Positions 1-5,588 of a stretch of 8,352 nt of DNA are shown here, in pieces. Below the pieces are notes generated by a model, which saw nothing but the letters and a program-made list of their open reading frames with translations, was not told where the DNA came from and did no database searches. This stretch comes from an archaeon (GTDB taxonomy: Archaea; Halobacteriota; Syntropharchaeia; Alkanophagales; Methanospirareceae), in contig JASEFB010000080.1 of the NCBI GenBank assembly GCA_030019325.1, positions 1-8,352 on the forward strand. The letters are read 5' to 3'. The translations under genes were made by a program, and so were the position numbers. How positions within the stretch are numbered: the first letter of the stretch is position 1; every line of letters begins with the position of its first letter.

Positions 1-9
1 GCCCATGCC

Positions 10-55
10 CCCGCAAGCCCCGGAGGGGCTTACCCGCAAGCCCTGTAAGGGCTTA
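10..55 (+). repeat. Two tandem 23-bp units, each forming a hairpin
   Basis: Units at 10-32 and 33-55 both begin CCCGCAAGCCC and end GGGCTTA, and both are 23 bp long. Each folds into a perfect 7-bp stem with a 3-nt loop (15-21 with 25-31; 38-44 with 48-54). The innermost pair is C-G in the first unit and T-A in the second, so both stem sides changed together while the outer pairs stayed identical. The unit could be a small palindromic repeat family, a double terminator for an upstream gene, or a structured RNA end. The array may continue left of the window, because positions 1-10 are also C-rich. It is far more GC-rich than the surrounding DNA. Confidence 0.7.
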
Positions 56-111
56 GTCAAAATTGAATGCAAAAAGAAATAGAAAGGAAGAGGGCAAAGA
101 ATGAGAGAAAG

Positions 112-411
112 ATGAACATAAAAGTCACTAAGAGGGATATAGCAAAAAAAATATCGGCTTATCTTAACCGTTCTATTACGCTTGAACAGATGGTTGATTG
201 GGCGGAGAACATGATATGCGAAGCTGAATATGAAGAAAAAGATTTTGAATTGATAAAAGAGGTCTTGAGCCATCTGGGACTTGCAGATGTTAAAGAGTTC
301 GGGCTATCCTGGGACGATTGCTACAATTATCTCTCCCGATTAGGCTATCAAGTCAAAGTTAGCATTTACGGTTCCAGTGCACATGCGAATAAAATCAAGG
401 TGGTAGACTAA
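112..411 (+). CDS. Small soluble protein of unknown function
   Basis: I do not recognise a named family. From the ATG at 112 the protein has 99 residues; an in-frame ATG at 67 would add 15 very basic residues. I prefer 112 because the region before 67 has no Shine-Dalgarno-like sequence and the extra residues (lysine/arginine-rich, low complexity) look like untranslated leader, although 112 has only a weak GAGAG upstream. The protein looks all-helical and acidic in the middle, with segments KRDIAKKISAYLNRSITLEQ, VDWAENM and a GLSWDDCYNYLSRLGYQVKV tail. This reads like a compact helical domain, perhaps a regulator or the antitoxin-like half of a pair, but no partner is adjacent. It lies between the hairpin repeats and a membrane protein gene, with a 59-bp gap downstream. 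Confidence 0.65.
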   Translation: MNIKVTKRDIAKKISAYLNRSITLEQMVDWAENMICEAEYEEKDFELIKEVLSHLGLADVKEFGLSWDDCYNYLSRLGYQVKVSIYGSSAHANKIKVVD

Positions 412-470
412 ATTAAAGGTAAATTACAAAATATGTCCAAAATGCGGATGCAAAATGGTGATGTTAAAAA

Positions 471-977
471 ATGGATATCTTAACACACATTTTCCTGCCT
501 TTAATTGCACTTTATTCTGTTGGTGAGTTCAAGAAGAAGTATCTTCTACTAAGCGTATTCGCAATATTCCCGGACTTCGATGTTTTTCTTGGCGTGCATC
601 GAGGACTATTCCATTCGCTGATCTTTTTGATACCTTTAGCAATATTTCTAATGCTCCTTGACTATGGGTTACTCTTTAAAATCAAATACTCTTTAGTAGC
701 CATCTTCTTCCTCTTCAGCCATTTGTTTCTCGACTTCCTTGCAGGCGGAGTGCCCTTCTTTTACCCCGTTATTGATACTGGTGTGGGGATTAAATTCCCC
801 TTTGTAATCAATTTCGGAAGCAGTATAACGATAACAGAGTTTCTTCCAAAGCTGGTTTACATAACTCCGGAACTTGTGCACGGTAAGAGCTTCGATGCAT
901 TCTCAGGGTTTGGGATAGCAGCAATGATACTTTTTGCGTTTATGTGCTATTGGAACTGGAGGGGCAGGAATGAGTGA
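471..977 (+). CDS. DUF457/YdjM-like membrane-bound metal-dependent hydrolase family protein
   Basis: A 168-residue, strongly hydrophobic protein with about four membrane segments (near residues 8-17, 46-66, 71-90 and 145-161). It carries the conserved polar residues of the DUF457/YdjM family: His6 in THIFLP, PDFD at 34-37, HRGLFH at 43-48 and HLFLD at 84-88. In this family these His/Asp residues are thought to bind a metal at the membrane face; the substrate is generally unknown. The ATG at 471 has GGTGAT at 457-462 at good spacing. The last codons overlap the next gene (AATGAGTGA), suggesting translational coupling to the sugar-nucleotide genes. A role in surface glycan or lipid metabolism is therefore possible, but only by context. 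Confidence 0.82.
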   Translation: MDILTHIFLPLIALYSVGEFKKKYLLLSVFAIFPDFDVFLGVHRGLFHSLIFLIPLAIFLMLLDYGLLFKIKYSLVAIFFLFSHLFLDFLAGGVPFFYPVIDTGVGIKFPFVINFGSSITITEFLPKLVYITPELVHGKSFDAFSGFGIAAMILFAFMCYWNWRGRNE

Positions 978-1851
978 GGATAAGAATAAAATGGAGAGAA
1001 TAAGCATAATTGGTTCAGGTTGGGTGGGGATGATTATTGGAAAAAGATTCAGTGAGTTAGGTTATGATGTGATTTTCTATGACATCGGGGATAAAAATTT
1101 GCCAAATTTCACTAAGGATATAAGTTATGCAATAGAGAATTCAGATATTTCTTTCATTTGTGTCCCAACGCCAACTATAGAGGGAGAAATAGACCTTAGC
1201 TGTGTTAAGGATGCGGCTGAGGACATAGGAAAACCACTGTCCAAGAAGAGCGATTATCATGTCGTGGTGGTAAAAAGCACAGTGGTTCCAGGGTCTACCG
1301 AAAATGTAGTAATTCCTCTATTAGAGCAATATTCAGGTAAGAAAGCAGGCGAAGATTTTGGAATTTGCATGAATCCGGAGTTTCTAACAGAAATTGCAGG
1401 GACATGGAGTTCTGATAAAGATTACAATAAGGATTTCTTCACTGAAGATCGAATTGTTATTGGCGAATATGACAAAAGATCGGGTGACGTCTTAGAACGA
1501 ATTTACAAACCGTTGAATAAGCCTATTTTCAGAACAGATTTGAGGACTGCGGAGATGATAAAATATGCATCGAACTGCATGCTTGCAACAAAAATATCAT
1601 ATTGGAACGAGCTATTTCTCATTTGCAAGGAATTGGACATTGATTCTCAAGTTATTGCGGATGCAGTTGGTCTTGACCCGAGAATAGGAAAATATGGAAC
1701 TGTTCATGGAAAAGCATTCGGTGGGAAGTGTTTGCCCAAGGATTTGAAAGCTTTCGTTTCTTTTGCTGAGAAGTATCGTAAGACAAAACTACTGAAGGCG
1801 GTAAATGAAATAAACGAAGAAATGAAAGAGAGGCATGGAGTGAGGGGGTGA
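970..1851 (+). CDS. ugd: Short UDP-glucose/GDP-mannose dehydrogenase family protein (UDP-glucose 6-dehydrogenase-like)
   Basis: Likely oxidises UDP-glucose to UDP-glucuronate with two NAD+. From ATG 970 it is 293 residues, against roughly 400-450 for the usual family. Visible motifs: Rossmann GSGWVG at 15-20, VPTP at 65-68, KSTVVPGST at 102-110, NPEFL at 135-139, Lys198/Asn202 in MIKYASN, and the catalytic cysteine Cys254 in GGKCLPKD. After the following helix (to about 285) the protein stops, so the C-terminal nucleotide-sugar-binding domain is absent; the stretch between the glycine motif and VPTP is also shorter than usual. Start 970 is chosen over upstream ATG 934 because GGAGGGG lies at 958-964, five bases before it. 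It overlaps the previous gene by 8 bp and precedes galU by 9 bp. The ending is clean with no downstream remnant, so this looks like a compact form rather than a broken gene. A different nucleotide-sugar substrate is possible. Confidence 0.85.
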   Translation: MSEDKNKMERISIIGSGWVGMIIGKRFSELGYDVIFYDIGDKNLPNFTKDISYAIENSDISFICVPTPTIEGEIDLSCVKDAAEDIGKPLSKKSDYHVVVVKSTVVPGSTENVVIPLLEQYSGKKAGEDFGICMNPEFLTEIAGTWSSDKDYNKDFFTEDRIVIGEYDKRSGDVLERIYKPLNKPIFRTDLRTAEMIKYASNCMLATKISYWNELFLICKELDIDSQVIADAVGLDPRIGKYGTVHGKAFGGKCLPKDLKAFVSFAEKYRKTKLLKAVNEINEEMKERHGVRG

Positions 1852-1860
1852 TTAAAAAGG

Positions 1861-2733
1861 ATGATTGAAAAAGCAGTAATAACGACTGCGGGCGAAGGGA
1901 CAAGGATGCTACCCGTGACGAAAGAGCAGCCGAAAGAGATGCTGCCACTTTTCGACAGAAGTGTGAATGGTGGAGTTTGTGTGAAACCCTTGTTACAGAT
2001 AGTTTTTGAGCGGCTGTATGAGTTTGGAATACGCAACTTCTGCTTTATTACAGGAAGAGGAAAGAGGAGCATAGAAGAGCATTTTACTCAGGACTATGCA
2101 TATTGGCAAAGTTTAAAAGAAAGAGGGAAGACTGAACTTGCCGAAGAGCTTGGGAATTTCTATCGAATGCTTGACTCTTCGAACATATTCTGGAAATATC
2201 AGCCGAAGCCAACAGGTTTTGGAGATGCAGTTTTGCTCAGCGAACCTTTTGTGCAGGATGAGCCATTTTTAGTTTGTGCTGGCGATACTTACATCCAATC
2301 GTCAGAGAATAGCTGCTTTAAGAGGCTTACATCAACATTTGAAGAGCGAGCCCCGGAAGCTATTTTTCTTACTTTTGAGGTTAAGGATCCAAAGAGGTAT
2401 GGAGTATTGGAAGGAGAGGAGATAGAGGAAGGGGTTTATGAGGTGAAGAGGGTAGTGGAAAAGCCAGAAGAGCCTATTTCAAATCTTTCTATTTTACCGG
2501 TTTACATATTCAGACGAAATATATTCAGAGCTTTGGAAAAGATACCATATGGAAAAGGGAATGAGAAACAGCTTACTGATGGAATACAAAAGCTAATAGA
2601 ATGGGGATACAAAGTTCTTGCAGTGAAGTTGAATCAGAACGACAAAAGATTGGACATTGGCAATCCGGAGTTTTATGCAGAAGCAATTTATCTATCAGGG
2701 AAATGGGCAGGTATTTCTCATGGTCATGAATGA
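1861..2733 (+). CDS. galU: UTP-glucose-1-phosphate uridylyltransferase (GalU type)
   Basis: Makes UDP-glucose from UTP and glucose-1-phosphate in the cytoplasm, the entry step for the enzymes encoded on either side. At 290 residues it has the normal GalU length. The nucleotide-binding signature AGEGTRMLPVTKEQPKEMLP spans residues 10-29. Further family landmarks are GFGDAV at 120-124 onward, the metal-site region GDTYI at 141-145, VVEKPEEP at 198-205, QLTDGIQ at 237-243 and RLDIGNPEFYAEA at 263-275. The third residue of GDT is Thr where bacterial GalU usually has Asp, a point to note but not evidence of inactivity. A GAGGGGGTGA stretch overlapping the end of the preceding gene can serve as ribosome-binding site. 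The stop overlaps the start of the decarboxylase gene. Closely related nucleotidyltransferases (glucose-1-P thymidylyltransferases) lack the PKEMLP form, so GalU is preferred. Confidence 0.93.
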   Translation: MIEKAVITTAGEGTRMLPVTKEQPKEMLPLFDRSVNGGVCVKPLLQIVFERLYEFGIRNFCFITGRGKRSIEEHFTQDYAYWQSLKERGKTELAEELGNFYRMLDSSNIFWKYQPKPTGFGDAVLLSEPFVQDEPFLVCAGDTYIQSSENSCFKRLTSTFEERAPEAIFLTFEVKDPKRYGVLEGEEIEEGVYEVKRVVEKPEEPISNLSILPVYIFRRNIFRALEKIPYGKGNEKQLTDGIQKLIEWGYKVLAVKLNQNDKRLDIGNPEFYAEAIYLSGKWAGISHGHE

Positions 2734-3766
2734 GATAGTTAAACAGGGGATAGAGGAGATAAGAAGAAATTTAGATTTAGATATAGGATTTGCGGAGGGG
2801 AAAACTGTATTAGTCAGTGGAGGAGCGGGTTTTTTAGGATCATGGACTTGTGATGTATTGGTAGAGAGCAAAGCGAAAGTAATTTGCGTGGATAATCTCG
2901 TGAGTGGACGAAGGGAGAACATTTCGCATTTAATTGACAAGGAAAACTTCGAGTTTGTTCAGCATGATATAGCAAACCCGATATTTTTTGACGAAAAGAT
3001 TGATTTTGTAATGCATCTTGCAAGCAGGGCATCACCATTCGAGTTTAAAGAATATCCAATTCAGATATTAAAGGCGAACACGTTGGGGATATGGGTTGCA
3101 TTGGGAATAGCGAAAAAGCACGGTGCAAGATTTTTATATGCTTCGACGAGTGAGATATATGGAAACCCCTCTATAATACCCACGCCTGAAACACACGCGG
3201 GGAATGTCAACCCAATAGGACCGAGAAGTTGTTATGACGAGGCAAAGAGGTGTGGAGAATCTTATGTCATTACTTATAGGATACAGCATAACTTAGACAC
3301 GAGAATCGCAAGAATTTTTAATACGTATGGAACAAGAATGAGAGCAGATGATATTTATGGTAGAGTAGTGCCCCGTTTCATAGAACAAGCACTAAAGGAG
3401 CAACCAATAACAGTATTTGGAGATGGTACACAAACGAGGAGTTTTTGCTATGTCACGGATCAAGTAGAAGGTTTATTTAGGCTTGCAAGCTTAGAGGATG
3501 CAGAAGGAGAAGTAGTGAACATAGGAAACGAAGAAGAAGTAAGAATAATAGAATTGGCAGAAATGGTAAAGAAACTAACCAACTCTTCTTCGGAAATCGT
3601 TTTTAGCGAGTTGCCAAAGGATGACCCGCGTAGGAGGAAGCCAGATATAAGCAAGGCGAAGAGGATTTTGGGGTGGGCGCCAAAGGTTGGACTGGAGGAA
3701 GGATTGAGAAAGACCATAGAAAACCTTTCTTTAGAAAAGAAAGCTTTACCAAAGAAACATTTTTAG
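2720..3766 (+). CDS. uxs: UDP-glucuronate decarboxylase (UDP-xylose synthase) family SDR enzyme
   Basis: Expected to convert UDP-glucuronate to UDP-xylose and CO2 using bound NAD+. The 348-residue protein is an extended SDR: GGAGFLG at 34-40, Asp58 at the end of strand 2 (VDNL), active-site STSEIYG around 142-148, and Tyr172/Lys176 within GPRSCYDEAKR, the signature that distinguishes this subfamily from other epimerases. Other family marks are RIFNTYG at 198-204, GDGTQTRSFCYVTD at 234-247 and DDPRRRKPDI at 301-310. ATG 2720 is chosen because AGGT at 2709-2712 sits 7 bases upstream; ATG 2726 is nearly as good. The in-frame ATG at 2657 would overlap galU by 77 bp and add non-homologous sequence. 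Either likely start overlaps the galU stop by 8-14 bp, so coupled translation is likely. Confidence 0.9.
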   Translation: MVMNEIVKQGIEEIRRNLDLDIGFAEGKTVLVSGGAGFLGSWTCDVLVESKAKVICVDNLVSGRRENISHLIDKENFEFVQHDIANPIFFDEKIDFVMHLASRASPFEFKEYPIQILKANTLGIWVALGIAKKHGARFLYASTSEIYGNPSIIPTPETHAGNVNPIGPRSCYDEAKRCGESYVITYRIQHNLDTRIARIFNTYGTRMRADDIYGRVVPRFIEQALKEQPITVFGDGTQTRSFCYVTDQVEGLFRLASLEDAEGEVVNIGNEEEVRIIELAEMVKKLTNSSSEIVFSELPKDDPRRRKPDISKAKRILGWAPKVGLEEGLRKTIENLSLEKKALPKKHF

Positions 3767-3791
3767 AATCATGGAAAAAAGAGAAGGGAGA

Positions 3792-4712
3792 ATGAAGATT
3801 TTAATAACTGGCGGGGCAGGATTCATAGGGCATCATCTCGCAAACAGGTTAGCAGAACATCATACTGTTACTGTTGTCGTCTACGATAATTTATATACCG
3901 GCGATTCGAAGCGATTAAATTCCGATATTGAGTTTGTTAAAGGGGATGTAACGGATTTCACACATCTTAGCAAAGTATCAAGAGACGTAGATGTCATCTA
4001 CCACTTAGCAGCGATATCAAGAGTTCTGGAATCTGTAAACCATCCGAGGTTATGCTTTGATACAAACGTAACTGGAACATTCAATGTTGTTGAGGTGGCG
4101 AGAGAGCATGGATGTAAGATTATTTATACATCATCGAGAGAGGTGTATGGAGATGCGCAATACCTCCCGGTTGATGAAGAGCATCCTCTTAATCCTAAGA
4201 ACCCTTACGGAGCGTCAAAGCTTACTGCGGAGCATATAATACGAGCTATGGCAGCAACATACGAGATGCAATATGTAATAATTCGGCTTGCCAATGTATA
4301 TGGCAAAGGTGACTTCTCACGAGTTATACCAACATTTTTGCATAACATAAAAGAAAGTAAGGATTTGGTGATTTATGGTTCGCCTTCAAAAATTATTGAT
4401 TTTATACATGTAAATGATGCGGTGAATGCTTTGATTGCGTGTTTGGATGTGAATGCGCAGATAATGAATATAGGGTCTGGCGTTGGAACGACATTAGGGG
4501 AGTTAGCAAATATTTTTGTAGCGTTCAATCCATTAACCAAACTCCGGATAGTGGAAGGTAATGCCTGTGAGGTCGATAGGTTTATTGCAGATATAGAGAA
4601 AGCAAAGAACCATATTAAGTTCAAACCAACAATTAACTTGAGGGATGGGATTCGGGAATTGGTTGAAAGTACTTTATCAAGGAACAATTACAATTTCGGA
4701 AGATGTTTATGA
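3792..4712 (+). CDS. NAD-dependent nucleotide-sugar epimerase (UDP-glucose 4-epimerase-like)
   Basis: An extended short-chain dehydrogenase, 306 residues from ATG 3792. It shows the Rossmann motif GGAGFIG at 7-13, acidic Asp32 for NAD ribose, TSSREVYG at 113-120 supplying the active-site Ser/Thr, and Tyr139-x3-Lys143 in NPYGASK. The IDFIHVND motif at 202-209 is typical of UDP-hexose epimerases and dehydratases. Next to genes making UDP-glucuronate and UDP-xylose it could be a 4-epimerase acting on UDP-glucose, UDP-glucuronate or UDP-xylose; sequence alone does not decide. ATG 3792 gives the usual short N-terminus and has GGGAG just upstream; ATG 3771 would add seven charged residues. The last 15 or so residues (after IRELVES) look unlike the family and coincide with an antitoxin remnant read in another frame, so the native 3' end may have been replaced. 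Confidence 0.87.
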   Translation: MKILITGGAGFIGHHLANRLAEHHTVTVVVYDNLYTGDSKRLNSDIEFVKGDVTDFTHLSKVSRDVDVIYHLAAISRVLESVNHPRLCFDTNVTGTFNVVEVAREHGCKIIYTSSREVYGDAQYLPVDEEHPLNPKNPYGASKLTAEHIIRAMAATYEMQYVIIRLANVYGKGDFSRVIPTFLHNIKESKDLVIYGSPSKIIDFIHVNDAVNALIACLDVNAQIMNIGSGVGTTLGELANIFVAFNPLTKLRIVEGNACEVDRFIADIEKAKNHIKFKPTINLRDGIRELVESTLSRNNYNFGRCL

Positions 4713-4889
4713 AGAGCTACTCAAAATTAAGGAGAGCAGGGACTTTTCAGAAGCGTTAAAGGGAATGATGAAAAGGGAAGGAAATCTAAACACGCTGCAA
4801 ATAGGGCTTGGAAGTAGGGATAGCAAGGAAAAAGAGATGTTGAAACCGAACTCAGAAAAGTTGAAGAGGAGTTTCAGAGATGGATTTGA
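4645..4889 (+). pseudogene. vapB: Remnant of a VapB-type (archaeal COG1753-like) antitoxin gene, frameshifted
   Basis: Read in the +1 frame relative to the epimerase, from about 4681, the sequence gives GTITISEDVYEELLKIKESR followed by DFSEALKGMMKREGN, the typical N-terminal DNA-binding part of this antitoxin family. A native start is not visible: the in-frame ATG at 4645 adds a dozen residues that look like epimerase DNA. At about 4840 the reading must move back one base; it then continues ETELRKVEEEFQRWI and stops at 4887-4889, matching the acidic coiled tail expected of these antitoxins. A one-base deletion near 4842 explains this. Unshifted, translation runs to 4920 with a meaningless tail. 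The restored frame would end overlapping a vapC start, the usual vapBC layout. Confidence 0.75.
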
Positions 4890-4912
4890 TTCTGGATGTA
4901 GGATTTATATAA
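4880..4912 (+). pseudogene. vapC: Stub of a VapC (PIN-domain) toxin gene, ten codons only
   Basis: ATG 4880 opens a frame reading MDLILDVGFI and then TAA (4910-4912). MDLILDT(S/G)FII is the characteristic start of archaeal VapC PIN-domain ribonucleases, with the first catalytic Asp at residue 6. The ATG overlaps the last codons of the restored vapB frame, as in intact vapBC operons. Nothing after the stop resembles the rest of a PIN domain; the following bases are a purine repeat. The gene is therefore cut off, probably by deletion, rather than merely interrupted by one stop. The stub is short, so identification leans on its position after the vapB remnant. Confidence 0.6.
4904..4911 (+). promoter_or_regulatory. 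Putative archaeal TATA box for the DUF433/DUF5615 pair
   Basis: TTTATATA matches the archaeal TATA-box consensus. Transcription would be expected to start some 25 bp downstream (about 4930-4938), giving a short purine-rich leader before the ATG at 4963. The box lies inside the last codons of the vapC stub. A clear upstream BRE is not evident. Confidence 0.5.
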
Positions 4913-4927
4913 AGGTATAATGAAAAT

Positions 4928-4961
4928 AAGAAGAGAAGAGAAGAGAAGAAAAGGAGAGAAA
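4928..4961 (+). repeat. All-purine tract with AAGAG short tandem repeat
   Basis: Thirty-four consecutive purines on the plus strand. Units AAGAG occur at 4931-4935, 4936-4940 and 4941-4945, followed by an imperfect AAGAA. The tract ends with AAGGAGAG (4951-4958), which places GGAG six bases before the ATG at 4963 and is the ribosome-binding site of the antitoxin gene. A five-base repeat here could change length by slippage and alter the leader of the toxin-antitoxin transcript. Confidence 0.8.
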
Positions 4962-4962
4962 T

Positions 4963-5223
4963 ATGGAGAAGATTCAATCTGAGGTAGGTGTGGGATGGGT
5001 GAAACTAGAGAGGATCACGATAGATCCAGAAGTTATGGGAGGTCAGCCTTGCATTCGAGGGTTGAGGATACCTGTATCTTTAATAATCAAGTTGATTGCC
5101 GCTGGGAGAACGAACAAAGATATTTTAGAGGACTATCCAGAACTTGAAGAAGAGGATATAAAACAATCTTTAGAATACGCTGCCTGGACAGTTTCAGAGA
5201 AGGTTCTTCCCGTGACACTATGA
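4963..5223 (+). CDS. DUF433-family antitoxin
   Basis: An 86-residue protein of the DUF433 family, whose members act as antitoxins to PIN-like DUF5615 toxins (VapB45-like). The core begins ERITIDPEVMGGQPCIRGLR (16-35), followed by RIPV and a helix-turn-helix-like region: IIKLIAAGRTNKDILEDYPE (41-60) then LEEEDIKQSLEYA. These proteins bind the toxin and usually autoregulate the operon. ATG 4963 has GGAG at proper spacing. The stop overlaps the toxin start as ATGA (5220-5223), standard for a co-translated antitoxin-toxin pair. Both genes are uninterrupted, in contrast to the broken genes on each side. An N-terminal extension of about 12 residues precedes the family core. Confidence 0.88.
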   Translation: MEKIQSEVGVGWVKLERITIDPEVMGGQPCIRGLRIPVSLIIKLIAAGRTNKDILEDYPELEEEDIKQSLEYAAWTVSEKVLPVTL

Positions 5224-5585
5224 AATTTCTCATTGATATGGCATTATCACCAAAAACAGTTAATGTTCTTCGGAATTCTGGGTATGAAGCTGTTAGAGTT
5301 AATGAATTGGGCATGGCAAAATCTAAGGATGGGGAAATATTAGAGTGTGCTGCAAAGAATGATATGATAGTGATAACAGCCGATTTGGATTTCGGCGATA
5401 TTTTAGCCTTCACAGGATATAAAAAGCCTTCTGTGATAATTTTTCGCTTGAAAGATCCTTCTCCGGAGCATATTAATTCCCTTCTTCTTTCGAGTATCCC
5501 ACGCATAAAGGATTCGCTGGATAAGGGCTCTATTGTGGTGGTAGAGGACTACCGAATTCGTATTAGGGAGCTTCCCGTACCATAA
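5220..5585 (+). CDS. DUF5615 PIN-like toxin (VapC45-like, putative ribonuclease)
   Basis: A 121-residue protein beginning MKFLIDMALSPKTVNVLRNS, a typical DUF5615 opening with the first acidic residue Asp6. Other acidic residues expected at the metal site are Asp38/Glu39 region (KDGEI) and Asp55, Asp57 and Asp60 in ITADLDFGD. The Arg76 strand (SVIIFRLKD) and the basic C-terminal strand RIRIREL complete the fold. The family is PIN-like and the proteins are predicted Mg-dependent ribonucleases neutralised by the DUF433 partner encoded immediately upstream with a four-base overlap. Length is normal and no lesion is visible, so the module appears functional. The glycosyltransferase start lies three bases after its stop, so readthrough transcription into that gene is likely. 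Confidence 0.88.
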   Translation: MKFLIDMALSPKTVNVLRNSGYEAVRVNELGMAKSKDGEILECAAKNDMIVITADLDFGDILAFTGYKKPSVIIFRLKDPSPEHINSLLLSSIPRIKDSLDKGSIVVVEDYRIRIRELPVP

Positions 5586-5588
5586 AAA

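Noticed and set aside
10..55. CRISPR array
   Set aside because: The two units are directly adjacent with no unique spacer, so this is a tandem repeat rather than a CRISPR.
1652..2072. Long open frames on the minus strand opposite the dehydrogenase and galU genes
   Set aside because: They are low-complexity Ser/Phe/Leu-rich readings antisense to well-supported genes, with no ribosome-binding site or recognisable motif.
2657..2719. Upstream ATG extension of the UDP-glucuronate decarboxylase
   Set aside because: The extra residues are galU sequence read out of frame; starts at 2720 or 2726 fit the operon layout better.
3890..3897. TTTATATA inside the epimerase gene as a promoter
   Set aside because: It encodes the conserved DNLYTG segment and no gene starts at a suitable distance downstream.
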